Source of the DNA: Gimesia maris
GTDB lineage: Bacteria > Planctomycetota > Planctomycetia > Planctomycetales > Planctomycetaceae
Length of the DNA stretch: 64,000 nucleotides
Reading direction: 5' to 3'
Assembly (NCBI RefSeq): GCF_008298035.1
Contig: NZ_CP042910.1
Location: forward strand, 5,719,001 to 5,783,000
A model generated the notes under the pieces. That model saw only the letters and a list, made by a program, of their open reading frames with translations, ran no database searches and was not told the DNA's origin. A program made the position numbers and the translations under genes. This document shows positions 40,152 through 50,326 of this stretch, piece after piece (the stretch's first letter is position 1; each line of letters opens with the position of its first letter).

Positions 40152-40323
40152 GGGACCTCAGATTAAGTTAGATATAAGAAACCACCCTGGATGGCGTTTG
40201 AGGCGAGATATTAACAGGTCAGTCTAAACGAATGAACCTGACTGTTATCATAGTGCCTGAGTGCAGGTCAAGGCAATCCCGCTGTATGGGGTCTGAAGAA
40301 AGTGCATGGGAGCTAATGTATCG

Positions 40324-41619
40324 TTACTTCTGAACGGTCCAGAATTCAGGCAAATTGTCCAGTGTCTCTGTCACGATTTGCAGAATCGCCTGTCGTTCCT
40401 GTACAGGAAATGCGTCCGGATCGACGTCCCAGGACGGTTCAAGTTCCGCAGCAGGAGCGGTCAGAAACGCGTAGATATTCTTCAAAATTCTGCGCCGCGC
40501 TGCGGAAGGCATCTTCTTGAAACTGTCGGTGTAGATCAGGTAGCTCAATCGATGGCGAAACAGTTTTGTCTGCAGATCGAAGTCTTTCAAAGAACGTCCG
40601 CGGGCATCCCGTTTTCCCGACTGTTCAAACGATGTCTGATAGTCGGTGGTGCCCTGTAAAGGCCCTGTCAGTGGTGCTTCGTCAAGAAATAACAGATAAC
40701 GCACCAGCTGCTGTTCCACATCCGATCTGAGCCCCAGTTGCTGCTCCATGCTGGCGCGGGTGATCAGGTTATGTCCGTGGACCTGATGATCCAAAATCAG
40801 GTGTGCCACCAGGTCAGAATGCGGATTCAGATATTTAGACGTGTCAACGAACTGATCGATGTGTTTGAGATTCGACCGGAGTGCCGGATTGGTCTTTGCC
40901 TCTTCAATGGCATCCCGGTTAAAGAGATTGCCCAGATGGGTCATGTCAGCGTGTGTGCCTGTGACATACCAGCCTCCCCAGCGTTTCTCCAGTGGTTTGT
41001 CGTGGGAGATCTGGGAGTAGCCGGAAATCGGTCGGCCGTGCTGATCGGTGAGAAATGAACGGACCAGTAACCCGGGAATTCGCAGACTTGAAGCACCGCC
41101 ATGGCAGGCCAGGCAACGTTCCGAACGTATGAAACGAGGCTCGTTAGAGGCTTTGACGGCAAGTTCATAAAAAATGGTGCCCTTCAACGGGTCGACCGCG
41201 GCAAATTCCATCTTCTCCGCTCCCGGTACCCAGCCGACATAAACATCGTCATTGAAATAAACAACGCGGGGATTTTCCGGATTGATGATTCGCGGATTGA
41301 GGGCCGTCTTGGAAAAGACCATCAACTGCGAAGATTCGGAAATCTGCAGGGCTTTCAGGACATCCCGCAGGTACCCCCACTGTGGCTCATAGTTCAGTTT
41401 TCGAGTGCGGGCGGCCAGTTCCTGATCCAGCCGCGAGGCGGAATCGGAGTGTTCTCCAAGTCCATATTCAACGGGAGACAGTCCAAAGGGGATCGGGTCC
41501 CTAAAATCAATCTCCTTCACAGGTTCCGCTGGTTTGGGAGCCACCAGTGGTTCTTCTGCTTTTACCAGTGAGGAAAAAAACAACAGCAACAGGCCTGTTA
41601 TCATTACCGGTTTTGTCAT
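40324..41619 (-). CDS. secreted cytochrome c-like CxxCH protein
   Basis: A 431-residue protein with a signal peptide (about 1-21, ending VKA). A single CLACHGG motif near residue 170 indicates covalent haem. The regions around it (YFNDDVYVGWVPGAEKMEF; WGGWYVTGTHADMTHLGNL) match a conserved family of unnamed cytochrome-like proteins. His-rich DHQVHGHNLITRASMEQQ could supply further ligands. Divergent from dsbD, whose product would keep the haem-site cysteines reduced. Role not known. Confidence 0.82.
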   Translation of the reverse strand: MTKPVMITGLLLLFFSSLVKAEEPLVAPKPAEPVKEIDFRDPIPFGLSPVEYGLGEHSDSASRLDQELAARTRKLNYEPQWGYLRDVLKALQISESSQLMVFSKTALNPRIINPENPRVVYFNDDVYVGWVPGAEKMEFAAVDPLKGTIFYELAVKASNEPRFIRSERCLACHGGASSLRIPGLLVRSFLTDQHGRPISGYSQISHDKPLEKRWGGWYVTGTHADMTHLGNLFNRDAIEEAKTNPALRSNLKHIDQFVDTSKYLNPHSDLVAHLILDHQVHGHNLITRASMEQQLGLRSDVEQQLVRYLLFLDEAPLTGPLQGTTDYQTSFEQSGKRDARGRSLKDFDLQTKLFRHRLSYLIYTDSFKKMPSAARRRILKNIYAFLTAPAAELEPSWDVDPDAFPVQERQAILQIVTETLDNLPEFWTVQK

Positions 41620-41960
41620 GTCGGAAGGATCTTCAATTGATCAAACAACTTTGATGGGTTAAAATAGGCAATGTTGTGTTATCACAAGTTTCCCCCATGC
41701 AGGGCGATAAAGCCTGATCTCCATGATACCAGAATCTGTTTGCAGTCAACAGGTTAACGATATAAATCTGAGAAAGATCAGACTGCGGTCAACGGTAGAA
41801 AAGAATTGCCGGTGTTGACTCTCGTATCTAAAATCCCTATGAATCTGTCAGGATTTGTAACTTACTTCACAGAAGGAAACAATCCTGCATCCGATATAAT
41901 GATACAAGTAGGCTCACGGGCCCGTTAGTCTTAAATCTGAGTTTTTGGAAGGGTTTCATT
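41620..41960. other. divergent promoter region between cytochrome gene and dsbD
   Basis: A 341-base stretch with no gene. It contains the candidate dsbD promoter listed separately. The cytochrome-side promoter was not located. Confidence 0.4.
41815..41843 (+). promoter_or_regulatory. candidate sigma-70 promoter of dsbD
   Basis: TTGACT (41815-41820), a 17-base spacer and TATGAA (41838-41843) fit a housekeeping promoter. It sits about 118 bases before the dsbD start. Confidence 0.35.
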
Positions 41961-44300
41961 TTGAAAACTCCCCGCCGCTTTTTAACTGCCTCTGTCACTG
42001 TACTCACCCTCTTCGCTGCCCTCGCCTGCGTCCCGTTCGCTTTGCAGGCTCAGAATAACAATCTGGCTGATTTTTTCGATCAGAAGAAAGCCGCCGCGAC
42101 TGAGGCCGGCGTCAAGACAGAAATCAATGTCAGCCTGCTGCCTCAGGATGCGAAAGCCGGTGATACCGTCACCCTTTCCATCGCTGTGATTCTTCCGGAA
42201 GGCGCGTACACTTACTCCACCAACCCGACCTTCGGCGGTGCGACCAGATTCAAGATTGAGGATGCCAAAGGCCTGACGGCCATCGATCAGCATTTCAACG
42301 CAGACCATCCCCCCAAAACGGTGTTTGAACCACTGTTCATGAAGGAAGTCGAAAAATATTCGAAGCATGTTATCTGGAGCCGTCGCTATAAAGTCAACCA
42401 GGATGTGACCAGTCCGTCCCAAGTGATCATCAACGGAGAGATGGACTACCAGGTTTGCAACGCAGATCGCTGTGTCGCATTACAGCACCCCTTCAGCGCC
42501 ATGCTGACTGGTAAACAGAAAACCGCGCCGCTGTCTTTGACTGTCGTCCCAGAACGACGTTCAAAGCCTGATCCGGTCGAACTGAGTTTTGCCCTGACAC
42601 CTGCCAGTTCCAATCCCGAGAAACTGGTGCAGCTCAAAATCACAATGAAGCTGGATAAAAGCTTCCATACATTCGCGCTCGACCAGGATAAAACGCAAGC
42701 CGGGCTGCCGACCCATATTGAGCTGTTTAAACTGGAAGGTTTGAAACCGGTCTCGAAACAGTTTTCTGTCAATCCGGAACCGACACAGGAAACTCACGGA
42801 GAGTACGACCAGCGAACCCATTACGACGAAGTAACCTGGACGCGTGATTTTGAACGGTTACCTGACGCGAAGGCGATTGGCGTTGAAGGAAAAGTCAAGT
42901 ACCAGATCTGCAACGAAGGCAGCTGTCGTCCACCGCTGCCTGTCGAATTTCAACTGGGTAGTCTGACCAATGCCCAGCCGGTGGCGATGTCTTCACTGGA
43001 AGAGCTCAAATCATCAGACAGTGATGATGACCTGATTATCGCTTCTACAGGAGATAATCAGTCACTTGCCTCTTACCTGTTTTTTGCGTTCCTGGGTGGA
43101 TTGATTCTGAACGTGATGCCCTGTGTGCTGCCTGTCGTCGCGATTAAAGTCATGAGTTTTGTGCAGCAGGCGGGAGAGAGCCGCACACGGATTTTTGCCT
43201 TAAACATCTTTTATTCACTGGGTGTGCTCACGGTCTTTCTGGGCCTCGCGTCGCTGGCAGTCTTTGCAGGACTCGGCTGGGGCGGTCTGTTCCAGAGTAC
43301 CAAGTTTAATATCATCATGGCCTGTATCGTGTATGCCATGGGTCTGAGTATGCTGGGTGTGTTTGAGATTCCCGTTCCCGGGATGGTGGGATCCGCCGCC
43401 AGTGGTCAGCAGAAAGAGGGTCTGACAGGCGCGTTTCTCACGGGCATCCTGGCAACGCTGCTGGCAACTCCGTGCAGTGGACCTTTCCTGGGACCAGTCC
43501 TCGCATGGTCAGTGATGCAGACTCCTGGTATCACCTATCTGGTGTGGCTGGTGATGGGGCTGGGGATGGCCTCACCCTATATTATCTTCAGCGTGTTCCC
43601 CAAAGCGATCAACTACCTGCCTAAACCGGGGATGTGGATGGTGCGGTTTAAAGAATTTTCGGGAATCATTTTGATGGGCGCTGTCATCTTTATCATTTCA
43701 TTCCTGGATGAATCGCTGACAATCCCCGTGCTGATCATACTGCTGGGTATTACAACCGGTCTGTGGATGATTGGCAGCCTCTACACTCACAATTCTTCCA
43801 TCCAGAAGAAAATGACGGTACGCGTGGCTGCATTGGCGCTGACTGTGGGGATCGGACTGTTTGGTTACAGCATGAGTCAGAAATCAACCAATGATCTCCC
43901 CTGGGTGCCGTTCAACGTGGCTGAACTGAAAAAGCTGAGAACGGAAAACAAAACCGTATTGATCGACTTTTCTGCGGAATGGTGTCTGACCTGTAAAACA
44001 AATGAAAAGTTCGCATTGAATACTTCGGAAACACTGGAGATGATCAAAAAGCACAACGTTGTGCCCATGTATGCAGACTACACGGACTACTCTCCCACCA
44101 TTAAAGAGTGGCTGGATAAATTCCAGAGTGTGAGTATTCCCCTGACGGTCATCTTTCCGGCCAACCGTCCCAACGAACCCATTATCATTCGGGACCTGTA
44201 TACTCAATCAACACTGCTGAGTGCACTCCAGGAAGCCGTCGATGCTCCCCCTGCTGAGAAATCGGCAAAGCGGGAAATGGTTTCTACGACAGCACATTAA
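41961..44300 (+). CDS. dsbD: DsbD thiol:disulfide interchange protein (two N-terminal alpha domains)
   Basis: A 779-residue protein starting at TTG 41961 with GGAAGGG 8 bases upstream. After a signal peptide come two DsbD-alpha-like domains, each with its Cys pair (QVCNADRC near residue 172; QICNEGSC near 317). Eight-helix DsbD/CcdA membrane block (about 370-620) has MPCVLPVVAIKVM and TPCSGPFLGP. The C-terminal thioredoxin domain has EWCLTCK (about 676). It carries electrons from cytoplasmic thioredoxin to periplasmic proteins, including apocytochromes. Duplication of the alpha domain is unlike E. coli DsbD, which has one. Confidence 0.95.
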   Translation: MKTPRRFLTASVTVLTLFAALACVPFALQAQNNNLADFFDQKKAAATEAGVKTEINVSLLPQDAKAGDTVTLSIAVILPEGAYTYSTNPTFGGATRFKIEDAKGLTAIDQHFNADHPPKTVFEPLFMKEVEKYSKHVIWSRRYKVNQDVTSPSQVIINGEMDYQVCNADRCVALQHPFSAMLTGKQKTAPLSLTVVPERRSKPDPVELSFALTPASSNPEKLVQLKITMKLDKSFHTFALDQDKTQAGLPTHIELFKLEGLKPVSKQFSVNPEPTQETHGEYDQRTHYDEVTWTRDFERLPDAKAIGVEGKVKYQICNEGSCRPPLPVEFQLGSLTNAQPVAMSSLEELKSSDSDDDLIIASTGDNQSLASYLFFAFLGGLILNVMPCVLPVVAIKVMSFVQQAGESRTRIFALNIFYSLGVLTVFLGLASLAVFAGLGWGGLFQSTKFNIIMACIVYAMGLSMLGVFEIPVPGMVGSAASGQQKEGLTGAFLTGILATLLATPCSGPFLGPVLAWSVMQTPGITYLVWLVMGLGMASPYIIFSVFPKAINYLPKPGMWMVRFKEFSGIILMGAVIFIISFLDESLTIPVLIILLGITTGLWMIGSLYTHNSSIQKKMTVRVAALALTVGIGLFGYSMSQKSTNDLPWVPFNVAELKKLRTENKTVLIDFSAEWCLTCKTNEKFALNTSETLEMIKKHNVVPMYADYTDYSPTIKEWLDKFQSVSIPLTVIFPANRPNEPIIIRDLYTQSTLLSALQEAVDAPPAEKSAKREMVSTTAH

Positions 44301-44330
44301 ATCGGATTCAAATAAGTGACTCTATCCTGG

Positions 44331-44353
44331 GCGGCACTCTTTTCGAGTGCCGC
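44331..44353 (+). terminator. intrinsic terminator of dsbD
   Basis: The perfect 9-base stem GCGGCACTC (44331-44339) / GAGTGCCGC (44345-44353) has a 5-base loop and is followed by TGTTTTTA. Confidence 0.9.
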
Positions 44354-44457
44354 TGTTTTTAGTATGGTATGATTCTTATAATTTAAACCTGCCCCTGCCT
44401 TGGTGATCTGAGACGATCCTGACCGGCGTACATTCCTAACTGGCATTGAGAAGAATC

Positions 44458-45936
44458 ATGCAAGACGACGCACCTGCCCCTGCTCCGGAAGAGAATGACG
44501 AGATCGTTGTCGCAGCGCCACGCAGGTCGACCTGGTCGGAAATGAAGACCGCGGAGGACTGGTGGGCAATCTGGATCGGTGGGGGACTTTTGCTGATCTG
44601 TTTTCTGGCAGTCTATCTTTCCCTGCCTGCTGACTTTGCAGAGCAGTTGAAGGCCGCTGAAACGACCGGTGAAAAAGTAAGCGTGCACAGCCCGTTGAAA
44701 TCGTGGCTGGGCAAACCGGGTTCGTGGAACCAGAACCCGCTGGACTCGCTGTTTCCTGCTGAGAAAAGCAATTTAATTCTGCCGTTATGTGTCGTATTCC
44801 TGATCAGCCTGGCAGGTTTTTCCCTGGCAGTCAAAGCAATGGGACATACCGTCGTCAAATTTGCTGTTGGATTTCTGGGAGTCTTTCTTCTGGCGATACT
44901 GGCCTATGTCCTGACCGGGCAGGTCGTCGTCAAACGTTTTAACCTGGAATATGCCTTGTGGGCGCTGATGCTGGGGCTGATCATCAGCAATACGATCGGA
45001 ACTCCTCAATGGATGAAGCCGGCCTTGAAGACAGAGCTGTATATCAAAACCGGACTGGTCGTCATGGGCGCCAGTGTTTTATTCAGTCGTCTACTGACAC
45101 TGGGTCTGCCGGGAATTTATGTTGCCTGGGTGGTCACGCCCGTGGTTTTGATCAGCACATATCTATTCGGCCAGAAAGTGCTGAAAATAGAATCCAAATC
45201 GCTGAATATGGTGATCTCTGCTGACATGTCGGTCTGCGGGGTATCAGCGGCGATTGCGACTGCTGCATCCTGTAAAGCGAAAAAAGAAGAGCTGTCATTT
45301 GCGATTGGCCTGTCACTCAGCTTTACGGTGCTGATGATGATTCTCATGCCCATCGTCATCGAAGCATTGGGGATTGACCCGATTCTGGGTGGCGCCTGGA
45401 TGGGTGGAACGATTGATTCGACCGGTGCCGTGGCTGCTGCCGGTGAAATTCTGGGAGAGGAAGCCGGGCAGGTCGCCGTCACGATCAAGATGATTCAGAA
45501 TATCCTGATCGGGGTGACCGCCTTTGGAGTCGCCGTGTACTGGGTCACCTGTGTGGAGAGTAAAAAGGAAGATTCCCAGATCAAGCCCGACGCGTGGGAG
45601 ATCTGGTATCGCTTCCCCAAATTTGTGCTGGGTTTTATTGTCGCTTCTGCTTTATTTTCTCTGCTGTATACAACGCTGCCGGGCGGTGATCTGATTGTTC
45701 CAGCGATGGTGAAAGAATCGTCAAAAGTCTTCCGAGGCTGGTTCTTCTGCCTGGCGTTTGTGAGTATCGGCCTGGAAACCAATTTCCGAGAGCTGGCCAA
45801 ATTCCTCAAAGGGGGCAAGCCGTTGATTCTGTATGTCTGCGGGCAGTCACTGAACCTGTTGCTGACACTGCTGATGGCCTGGCTGATGTTCTCGGTCTTT
45901 TATGCTGACGTCGTGAAAGAAGCCTTCAGCAAGTAG
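44458..45936 (+). CDS. YeiH-family putative sulfate exporter
   Basis: A 492-residue membrane protein from ATG 44458 (GAGAAG upstream; a TTG four codons earlier is also possible). There is a soluble N-terminus of about 40 residues, a first helix at 42-62, a periplasmic loop, then about ten more helices with the YeiH hallmarks [45 protein letters not shown] and [22 protein letters not shown]. The family is often annotated as sulfate exporter from limited evidence. It is longer at the N-terminus than the E. coli protein (about 350 residues). Confidence 0.9.
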   Translation: MQDDAPAPAPEENDEIVVAAPRRSTWSEMKTAEDWWAIWIGGGLLLICFLAVYLSLPADFAEQLKAAETTGEKVSVHSPLKSWLGKPGSWNQNPLDSLFPAEKSNLILPLCVVFLISLAGFSLAVKAMGHTVVKFAVGFLGVFLLAILAYVLTGQVVVKRFNLEYALWALMLGLIISNTIGTPQWMKPALKTELYIKTGLVVMGASVLFSRLLTLGLPGIYVAWVVTPVVLISTYLFGQKVLKIESKSLNMVISADMSVCGVSAAIATAASCKAKKEELSFAIGLSLSFTVLMMILMPIVIEALGIDPILGGAWMGGTIDSTGAVAAAGEILGEEAGQVAVTIKMIQNILIGVTAFGVAVYWVTCVESKKEDSQIKPDAWEIWYRFPKFVLGFIVASALFSLLYTTLPGGDLIVPAMVKESSKVFRGWFFCLAFVSIGLETNFRELAKFLKGGKPLILYVCGQSLNLLLTLLMAWLMFSVFYADVVKEAFSK

Positions 45937-46077
45937 ACAGACGGCAGCAGTGCCCGCTGTTTATCTCCGGGGATTGATGAGGTTGGTTTATAATAGCTTC
46001 CGCAGAGCGAAACGGTGTCCACACCTGTCAACGGGCTGCGGGCTGCGTTTTCAACTTGTGTGCCTGCGCTGGAATTC

Positions 46078-46228
46078 TTAATTTAACGATACCCAGTCTG
46101 ATTCTGACATCACCGGAATGTCATGCGAAAGCGGAAACAACGGGTACTTCACTCGATGCGCAGGATTGGTTTCACTCTGGTTCACCCCAGGCGTGAATCA
46201 GGTGTGGGTCTGTCGTAGTTGCGGTCAT
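46078..46228 (-). pseudogene. frameshifted small protein gene
   Basis: On the minus strand an ATG at 46228 follows a strong AAAAGGAG ribosome site and opens an 18-residue peptide (MTATTTDPHLIHAWGEPE) ending at TGA 46172-46174. A second frame, shifted by one base, runs through the same spot and continues as NQSETNPAHRVKYPLFPL and SHDIPVMSESDWVSLN to TAA at 46078-46080, with natural-looking composition. Joined near the Trp codon they would give about 50 residues. I do not recognise the product. It could also be a genuine 18-residue peptide gene. Confidence 0.35.
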
Positions 46229-46367
46229 TTTATTGCTCCTTTTGACGGGAATAATGGTGTTGATCATGCAGTCATTTCGTAGAAACTATTGTAATCATGC
46301 GTCAAACAAGCAGGTTTCATACTGATTATATTCGCAGGGAGCCATGCATGCAGCATGCGAGAAAAAC

Positions 46368-46424
46368 GCCTAACGCGCGCGACGCATAGCAGAGAGTTTC
46401 GAGAGGGGCGTGGCGCAGTCAAGT
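46368..46424 (-). other. possible solitary attC-like element
   Basis: On the minus strand ACTTGAC (RYYYAAC with one mismatch) and GTTAGGC (perfect GTTRRRY, in GCGTTAGGCG) bound a 57-base element. GCGCCACGC and GCGTCGCGC form the inner stem (one mismatch). It lies ahead of the broken small gene. The central part shows little symmetry, so this is weaker than the sites at 4765 and 5246. Confidence 0.3.
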
Positions 46425-46448
46425 CGAATTTTTGCATACGTAAAAAAA

Positions 46449-46473
46449 CACCCCGACCTGGAACGCCGGGGTG
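46449..46473 (-). terminator. intrinsic terminator of argF
   Basis: Stem CACCCCG (46449-46455) / CGGGGTG (46467-46473). On the minus strand it is followed by TTTTTTTA. It lies 26 bases past the argF stop. Confidence 0.85.
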
Positions 46474-46498
46474 GTGTGTGATGATCAGGAGTGTCTGA

Positions 46499-47416
46499 TT
46501 ATGACTGCTGCATTAACCAGACGATTAATCCTTTGGCGAGATGCTTGCGATTTTCAGCCTGATCAAAAACGATACTGTGTTCGCTGTCGAGGACACTATC
46601 GGTGACTTCCAACCCCCGCTTGGCGGGCAGGCAGTGCATGAAGCGACAATTCTTCCCGGCTGCGGACAGCAGGCTGTCGTTGATCTGGTAATCGGCAAAG
46701 ATCTGTTTGCGTTTTTCGGTTTCGGCTTCCTGTCCCATACTGGCCCAGACATCGGTGTAAATCACAGTCGCATCCGCGACCGCTTTACGGGGATCGGATT
46801 CCAGTTCGAGTTGAACGTTGGGGAACTTCTCTTTCAATGTGTTGACGAGTTTTGAGCAGAGTTCAAATCCCGCGGGAGAAGAAACCACAAACGGAACATT
46901 CAGCTTTGCACAACAGTTGGCCAGCGAATACGCAACGTTATTTCCATCTCCCACATACACCAGTTTCTGTTGAGACAGGTCGCCGGCGATTTCCTGCATC
47001 GTAAACAGATCGGTCAGCGCCTGGCAGGGATGGCTTAAATCGGACAGAGCATTGATGACCGACGCCTGTGAGTTGGCAGCGAACTGTTCGATCAGTTCAT
47101 GCGAGAAGGTTCGCAGCGTGATGACATCTGAATAGCGACCAATAACCCGCGCGACATCTTCGACAGACTCGCGACCATCGAGGCCCGCCTCCTTGCACGA
47201 GAAGAAACTCGCGCCGCCCCCCAGTTCCCACATCGCCGATTCAAAACTGAGTCGCGTACGTAGAGAAGGCTTCTCGAAGACCTGAGTCATGGTTCTGCCC
47301 TGCAGTAATTGCGGGCGTTCACCTCGGGCTCTTTTATCTTTGAGCTCCTGGACCAGGGCAAATATTTCGAGTATTTCTGACGAATCCAAGTCGTGTAAAG
47401 TAACTAAATGTCTCAT
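46499..47416 (-). CDS. argF: ornithine carbamoyltransferase
   Basis: A 305-residue enzyme from the ATG at 47416 (GAGAAA upstream; a TTG four codons earlier also opens the frame). It makes citrulline from ornithine and carbamoyl phosphate in arginine synthesis. Visible are the carbamoyl-phosphate loop KPSLRTRLSFE, LSHPCQALTDL, the ornithine loop WASMGQE and the catalytic HCLPAKRG. The SMG loop supports ornithine rather than acetyl- or succinyl-ornithine. It follows argD by 116 bases containing paired hairpins. Confidence 0.96.
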   Translation of the reverse strand: MRHLVTLHDLDSSEILEIFALVQELKDKRARGERPQLLQGRTMTQVFEKPSLRTRLSFESAMWELGGGASFFSCKEAGLDGRESVEDVARVIGRYSDVITLRTFSHELIEQFAANSQASVINALSDLSHPCQALTDLFTMQEIAGDLSQQKLVYVGDGNNVAYSLANCCAKLNVPFVVSSPAGFELCSKLVNTLKEKFPNVQLELESDPRKAVADATVIYTDVWASMGQEAETEKRKQIFADYQINDSLLSAAGKNCRFMHCLPAKRGLEVTDSVLDSEHSIVFDQAENRKHLAKGLIVWLMQQS

Positions 47417-47440
47417 TGGATTTCTCAATCAATGACTGGT

Positions 47441-47490
47441 TAAAAACAGGAATTCCTGTTCGCTTCTTGAATTAAGATTCGAACAGGAAT
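47441..47490 (-). promoter_or_regulatory. attenuator-like paired hairpins between argD and argF
   Basis: On the minus strand, arm 1 ATTCCTGTTCG (47490-47480) pairs perfectly over 11 bases with arm 2 CGAACAGGAAT (47462-47452). Arm 2 also pairs with arm 3 in the 16-base palindrome AACAGGAATTCCTGTT (47460-47445), which is followed by TTTTTA. The two folds exclude each other, as in transcription attenuators. It could equally be a partial terminator lowering argF relative to argD. Confidence 0.5.
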
Positions 47491-47532
47491 CAGTGATAAG
47501 GTTAATAATATCCTGGAACGGGCTGGCGGGTG

Positions 47533-48738
47533 TTATTCTTCCTCTGCCATTTCGCGTAAGACGGTTGCGATGATTTCACAACCTTCTTCCACCTGTTCCA
47601 CGGTCACATTCAACGGCGGCAGCAGACGAAGCACCGTATCATGGGTGGAATTGATCAACAGGCCACGCTCCATACATTTTCCGACGGCGGGTCCAGATGG
47701 AATATTCAAATCGACGCCGATCATCATCCCCTTGACGCGCAATTCACGAATGATAGGGAGTTCGGTCTGCAGTTGTTCAAAGAACTGACGGAAGAGATCG
47801 GACATGGACTGGCAGTTTTCCAGCAGGTTCTGCTCTTCAATCATCTGACCGGTGGCGAGACCCGCTGCCATCGCGAGGGGGTTCCCACCAAACGTACTGG
47901 CGTGCATGCCGGGCCGGAGACTGGGAGCGACTTCCTCGGTGGCGATGAATGCCCCCGCGGCAACGCCGCCGGCAATCCCTTTGGCCATGGTCATGATGTC
48001 TGGTTGCACGCCCCATTGCTGGTAGCCAAACCAGGTCCCGGTTCGTCCCATGCTGGTTTGTACTTCATCAAAGATCAGCAGGCAGTTGGCTTCGTCAGCG
48101 ATTTTCCGTAAACCGGCGAGATAACCATCGTCGGGGATATTGACGCCCCCTTCTCCCTGGACAGGCTCGACGAGAATCGCACAGGTTTCATCATCAACCA
48201 GGCTGGAGATCGCTTCCAGATCGTTAAACGGAGCATAACGAAATCCGGCGACTAGTGGTCCGAGCCCCGCGTGATACTTGGGCTGGGCCGTCGCTGTGAC
48301 GGCGGCGTAGGTTCGACCATGAAAGCCGTTTTCACAGGTAATGATTTTAGGACGTTTCCCATCAAAGTGCAGCCGCGCCAGTTTAATGGCGCCTTCGATG
48401 GCTTCTGCTCCACTGTTACAGAAGAAGGCTTTTCCGAAACTTCGCGTGCAGAGAAATTCAGCAAACCGCCCCTGTGCTTCGGTGTACCAGGTGTTGGGTA
48501 CGTGAATTAAACGCGAAACCTGATCCTGAATCGCAGCCACAACCGGTTCGGGACAGTACCCCAGAATATTACAGCCCCAGCCGGGAAACAGGTCGAGATA
48601 ACGTTTGCCTTCCGCATCCCAGACATACGAGCCTTCGCCACGTACGAGGCTGATCGGATAGCGACCGTAATTGGGGATCACATACTTGTCGAATAGCGCA
48701 ATCGTTTCCTGACTGCTGGCATGACCCGTTACTTGCAC
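47533..48738 (-). CDS. argD: acetylornithine aminotransferase
   Basis: A 401-residue class III PLP aminotransferase starting at GTG 48738 with GAGG about 8 bases upstream. [57 protein letters not shown] and the PLP Lys in [10 protein letters not shown] are all present. It gives N-acetylornithine from the semialdehyde and glutamate in arginine synthesis. The pairing with argF supports argD over other class III members. Confidence 0.94.
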   Translation of the reverse strand: MQVTGHASSQETIALFDKYVIPNYGRYPISLVRGEGSYVWDAEGKRYLDLFPGWGCNILGYCPEPVVAAIQDQVSRLIHVPNTWYTEAQGRFAEFLCTRSFGKAFFCNSGAEAIEGAIKLARLHFDGKRPKIITCENGFHGRTYAAVTATAQPKYHAGLGPLVAGFRYAPFNDLEAISSLVDDETCAILVEPVQGEGGVNIPDDGYLAGLRKIADEANCLLIFDEVQTSMGRTGTWFGYQQWGVQPDIMTMAKGIAGGVAAGAFIATEEVAPSLRPGMHASTFGGNPLAMAAGLATGQMIEEQNLLENCQSMSDLFRQFFEQLQTELPIIRELRVKGMMIGVDLNIPSGPAVGKCMERGLLINSTHDTVLRLLPPLNVTVEQVEEGCEIIATVLREMAEEE

Positions 48739-49048
48739 TGTTGTACCTCGTTCATTCTGGATAAATCACAAATTCACAATATCGGTTGAATGGAAAGGAA
48801 TTCTGACACTAATTCCAGAACTCAAGTTCGAAAAAAGATCATAGTTCTTGTAAACCGTTCCAATCGCAATCGTTCTGTCCGGCAAATGAGGGACAGAAGT
48901 CAGGTAGAAAGAAGCCGGAGATTATAGCAAATCCTCCGGTATTTCGCAGTACTCCAAGGGCAAGAATCCGATTCCTCACCAAATTTTCATTCGACCGCAA
49001 ACTGTTGTCAGGATAGACCTTTTGACTTTCCAGCTCGATGAATCTGCC
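48739..49048. other. argD leader region
   Basis: A 310-base stretch with no gene. Two stem-loops occur: TTCTGTCC (48873-48880) / GGACAGAA (48891-48898), and CCGGAG (48915-48920) / CTCCGG (48934-48939). Neither has a T-run on the hemB-terminating side, so they may be leader structures of argD. Confidence 0.4.
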
Positions 49049-50053
<1,005 letters not shown>

Positions 50054-50326
50054 TCAGACAAATTACATTGATCGGCATATAAATTATACGCGCGGGATTT
50101 CAGATTATGGTCGATTTCCGGTTAATTATAAAGCTAAATACGATTTTTAAATCTGCTTGAGACTTGAGATTAGACCATTGCAATAGGCAGGCAAGTTCAA
50201 TACTGTATTATTTAGTAGGGTATGAACCCTCCCACCTGAAGAGCTGAGATCACAGACTTCAAAAGCTGAGTCTGCAATCCTACATCAGTGATACCACAAT
50301 TCATAAACGAACAGTGAGGATCTTCT

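Larger units (their letters stand above)
45937..46498. other. 562-base region between yeiH and argF
   Basis: It contains a broken small gene (46078-46228), an attC-like element (46368-46424) and the argF terminator (46449-46473), all listed separately. The left part, 45937-46077, shows nothing I can name. Confidence 0.5.

Noticed and set aside
41840..41960. possible riboswitch ahead of dsbD
   Set aside because: The leader is short and shows no conserved aptamer-like pairing. Only an ordinary promoter was visible.
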